Assembly: GCA_965279075.1 (NCBI GenBank)
Contig: CBDIHI010000012.1
Span: 806,001-870,000, forward strand
Origin: SZAS-79 sp965279075
GTDB lineage: Bacteria; Pseudomonadota; Gammaproteobacteria; Burkholderiales; SG8-39
Direction of reading: 5' to 3'
DNA length: 64,000 nucleotides
Under the pieces are notes generated by a model. That model ran no database searches, had not been told where the DNA came from, and worked only from the letters and a program-made list of their open reading frames with translations. Below are positions 62,950 to 64,000 of this stretch, piece by piece (the stretch's first letter is position 1; each line of letters starts with the position of its first letter). The translations under genes were made by a program, and so were the position numbers.

Positions 62950-63380
62950 CGACCGTCGGCCCCGGCAGCCACCTGACGCTGCATTACCGCATATCGCTTG
63001 CCGATTCGCCGCATGCGGAGGTGCTCTCGACCTTCGGCGGCAACCCGGCCACGCTGGTGCTGGGCAGCGGGGAACTCGCGCCGACGCTTGAACGTTGCCT
63101 GGTCGGCGTCGAAAGCGGCGGGCCGAGGGTATTCATGCTCGCGCCCGAGGAGGCCTTCGGCGGGTACCGCGATGAGTTGCTCCAGCGTGTACCGGCCGAC
63201 GCCTTTCCCGACAGCCTGGCCGTGGAGCCCGGGCAGGTGATCGAGTTCTCGGCGCCGGACGGCGCGCGGCTCGCGGGCCTGGTCAAGTCGCTCGGGGAAG
63301 GCGAGGCGCTGGTGGACTTCAACCATCCGCTGGCGGGGCGGCCCATCCGGTTCGAGGTCCAGGTCATCGCCATCCTGTAG
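62946..63380 (+). CDS. slpA: FKBP-type peptidyl-prolyl isomerase, SlpA-like
   Basis: A 144-residue cytosolic FKBP with an inserted flap domain: GSHLTLHYRISLAD, PATLVLGSGELAPTLERCLVG, FMLAPEEAFGGYRDELLQRV and VDFNHPLAGRPIRFEVQVIAI. The NHPLAG motif is typical of SlyD/SlpA. It lacks the His-rich tail of SlyD. The lspA-slpA-ispH order is conserved in proteobacteria. The GTG start overlaps the lspA stop. Confidence 0.93.
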   Translation: MTTVGPGSHLTLHYRISLADSPHAEVLSTFGGNPATLVLGSGELAPTLERCLVGVESGGPRVFMLAPEEAFGGYRDELLQRVPADAFPDSLAVEPGQVIEFSAPDGARLAGLVKSLGEGEALVDFNHPLAGRPIRFEVQVIAIL

Positions 63381-63425
63381 GGCCCAACCGGCCACCAACC
63401 AACCCAAACATGGCACCATAGCCGC

Positions 63426-64000
63426 GTGAATACGACCACCGAAACCGAATCCGAAGTGCTGCTGGCGAATCCGCGCGGCTTCTGCGCGGGCGTGGAGCGC
63501 GCCATCGAGATCGTCGAGCGGGCGCTCGCCCAGTACGGCCGCCCGATCTACGTGCGCCACGAGATCGTGCACAACAAGTTCGTCGTCGCCGACCTGCGCG
63601 AAAAAGGCGCGGTGTTCGTCGAGGAACTGGCCGAGGTCCCTTCCGGCAGCACGGTGATCTTCAGCGCGCACGGTGTGGCGCAGGAGGTGCGCCGCGAGGC
63701 CGAGTCGCGCGGGCTGAACGTATTCGACGCGACCTGCCCGCTGGTCACCAAGGTCCATGTGCAGGTCGCCAAGCTGCTCAAGAACGGCATGGAGATCGTG
63801 ATGATCGGCCACCGTGGCCATCCCGAGGCCGAAGGCACGATGGGCCAGGCGGAGTCGGGCATGCACCTGGTGGAGACGCTCGGGGATGTCACCGCGCTGC
63901 AGGTCGGCGATCCGGACCGCCTGGCCTATGTCACGCAGACAACGCTGTCGGTCGACGACGCGCAGTTGATCGTCGCCGCGCTGCGCGAGCGCTTTCCCGC
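63426..64000 (+). CDS. ispH: 4-hydroxy-3-methylbut-2-enyl diphosphate reductase, 5' part
   Basis: Final MEP pathway enzyme, making IPP and DMAPP using a [4Fe-4S] cluster. The visible 191 residues contain LLANPRGFCAGVERAIEIVE (first Cys), VRHEIVHNKFVV, VIFSAHGVAQEV, FDATCPLVTKVH (second Cys), MIGHRGHPEAEGTMGQ and VTQTTLSVDD. The third Cys would lie beyond the window end. The start is GTG at 63426. Functionally it links with ispA and dxs at 37218-40080. Confidence 0.96.
   Translation, partial: MNTTTETESEVLLANPRGFCAGVERAIEIVERALAQYGRPIYVRHEIVHNKFVVADLREKGAVFVEELAEVPSGSTVIFSAHGVAQEVRREAESRGLNVFDATCPLVTKVHVQVAKLLKNGMEIVMIGHRGHPEAEGTMGQAESGMHLVETLGDVTALQVGDPDRLAYVTQTTLSVDDAQLIVAALRERFP

Overview
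The window comes from the chromosome of a high-GC betaproteobacterium, most likely Burkholderiales-like. Three lines of evidence support this. The housekeeping blocks have the betaproteobacterial order (exbB-exbD-lpxK-ycaR-kdsB-adk; rpsT/murJ; ribF-ileS-lspA-FKBP-ispH; argD-argF-argG beside a DUF3579 gene). There are three intact Bug/TctC periplasmic solute receptors and one decayed copy. MutL carries the endonuclease-type motif expected of MutH-less mismatch repair. Both ends are cut: an exbB-like gene at the left and ispH at the right.

Layout. 1-5514: TonB energisation, lipid A/Kdo synthesis, adenylate kinase and a K+-independent type proton-pumping pyrophosphatase. 5539-13411: an MFS transporter, gamma-glutamyltransferase, DUF2237, gluconate kinase plus 6-phosphogluconate dehydrogenase, a Bug receptor, a methyltransferase and a flavin monooxygenase. 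13448-14935: a small accessory patch with a UDG-like hypothetical protein, an orphan AbrB/MazE antitoxin and a DUF433/DUF5615 toxin-antitoxin pair. 14953-27356: SDR, ABC-2 exporter, AroQ-like protein, Bug, miaA-mutL, dedA, a deoxyinosine-glycosylase-like gene, glyoxalase, amiC, tsaE, 3-hydroxybenzoate 6-hydroxylase and queG.

27471-33907 is a foreign, visibly AT-rich island. For example, positions 29281-29340 hold 25 G+C of 60, against 44 of 60 at 4021-4080 in hppA. It encodes a tightly packed five-gene operon: a SIR2-like protein, DUF262 protein A, a DNA methyltransferase with DPWNGSGTT and SPPY motifs, DUF262 protein B and a MAE_28990-type HEPN protein with an R-x4-H motif. Four of the five genes overlap or touch their neighbour, and G-homopolymers sit at the junctions around DUF262-B. 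The island ends 10 bp from a frameshifted TctC remnant, followed by a vapBC pair whose start codon abuts a perfect inverted repeat. I read this as a candidate antiphage system: a modification gene, two ParB-like DUF262 sensors or NTPases, and two abortive-type effectors (NADase-like and RNase-like). It is the main discovery of the window.

33943-64000 returns to high-GC core genome: a hydrolase, mercaptopyruvate sulfurtransferase, a Rieske oxygenase, the isoprenoid block xseB-ispA-dxs, folE2, a retropepsin-like protein, a glutamine amidotransferase, yajQ, an acyl-CoA module (enoyl-CoA hydratase, ADP-forming acyl-CoA synthetase, Bug), a MASE1 histidine kinase with a FixJ-type regulator, an antiporter, arginine biosynthesis, murJ and the ribF-ileS-lspA-slpA-ispH block. 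No tRNA, rRNA, CRISPR array, insertion sequence or integrase was recognised.
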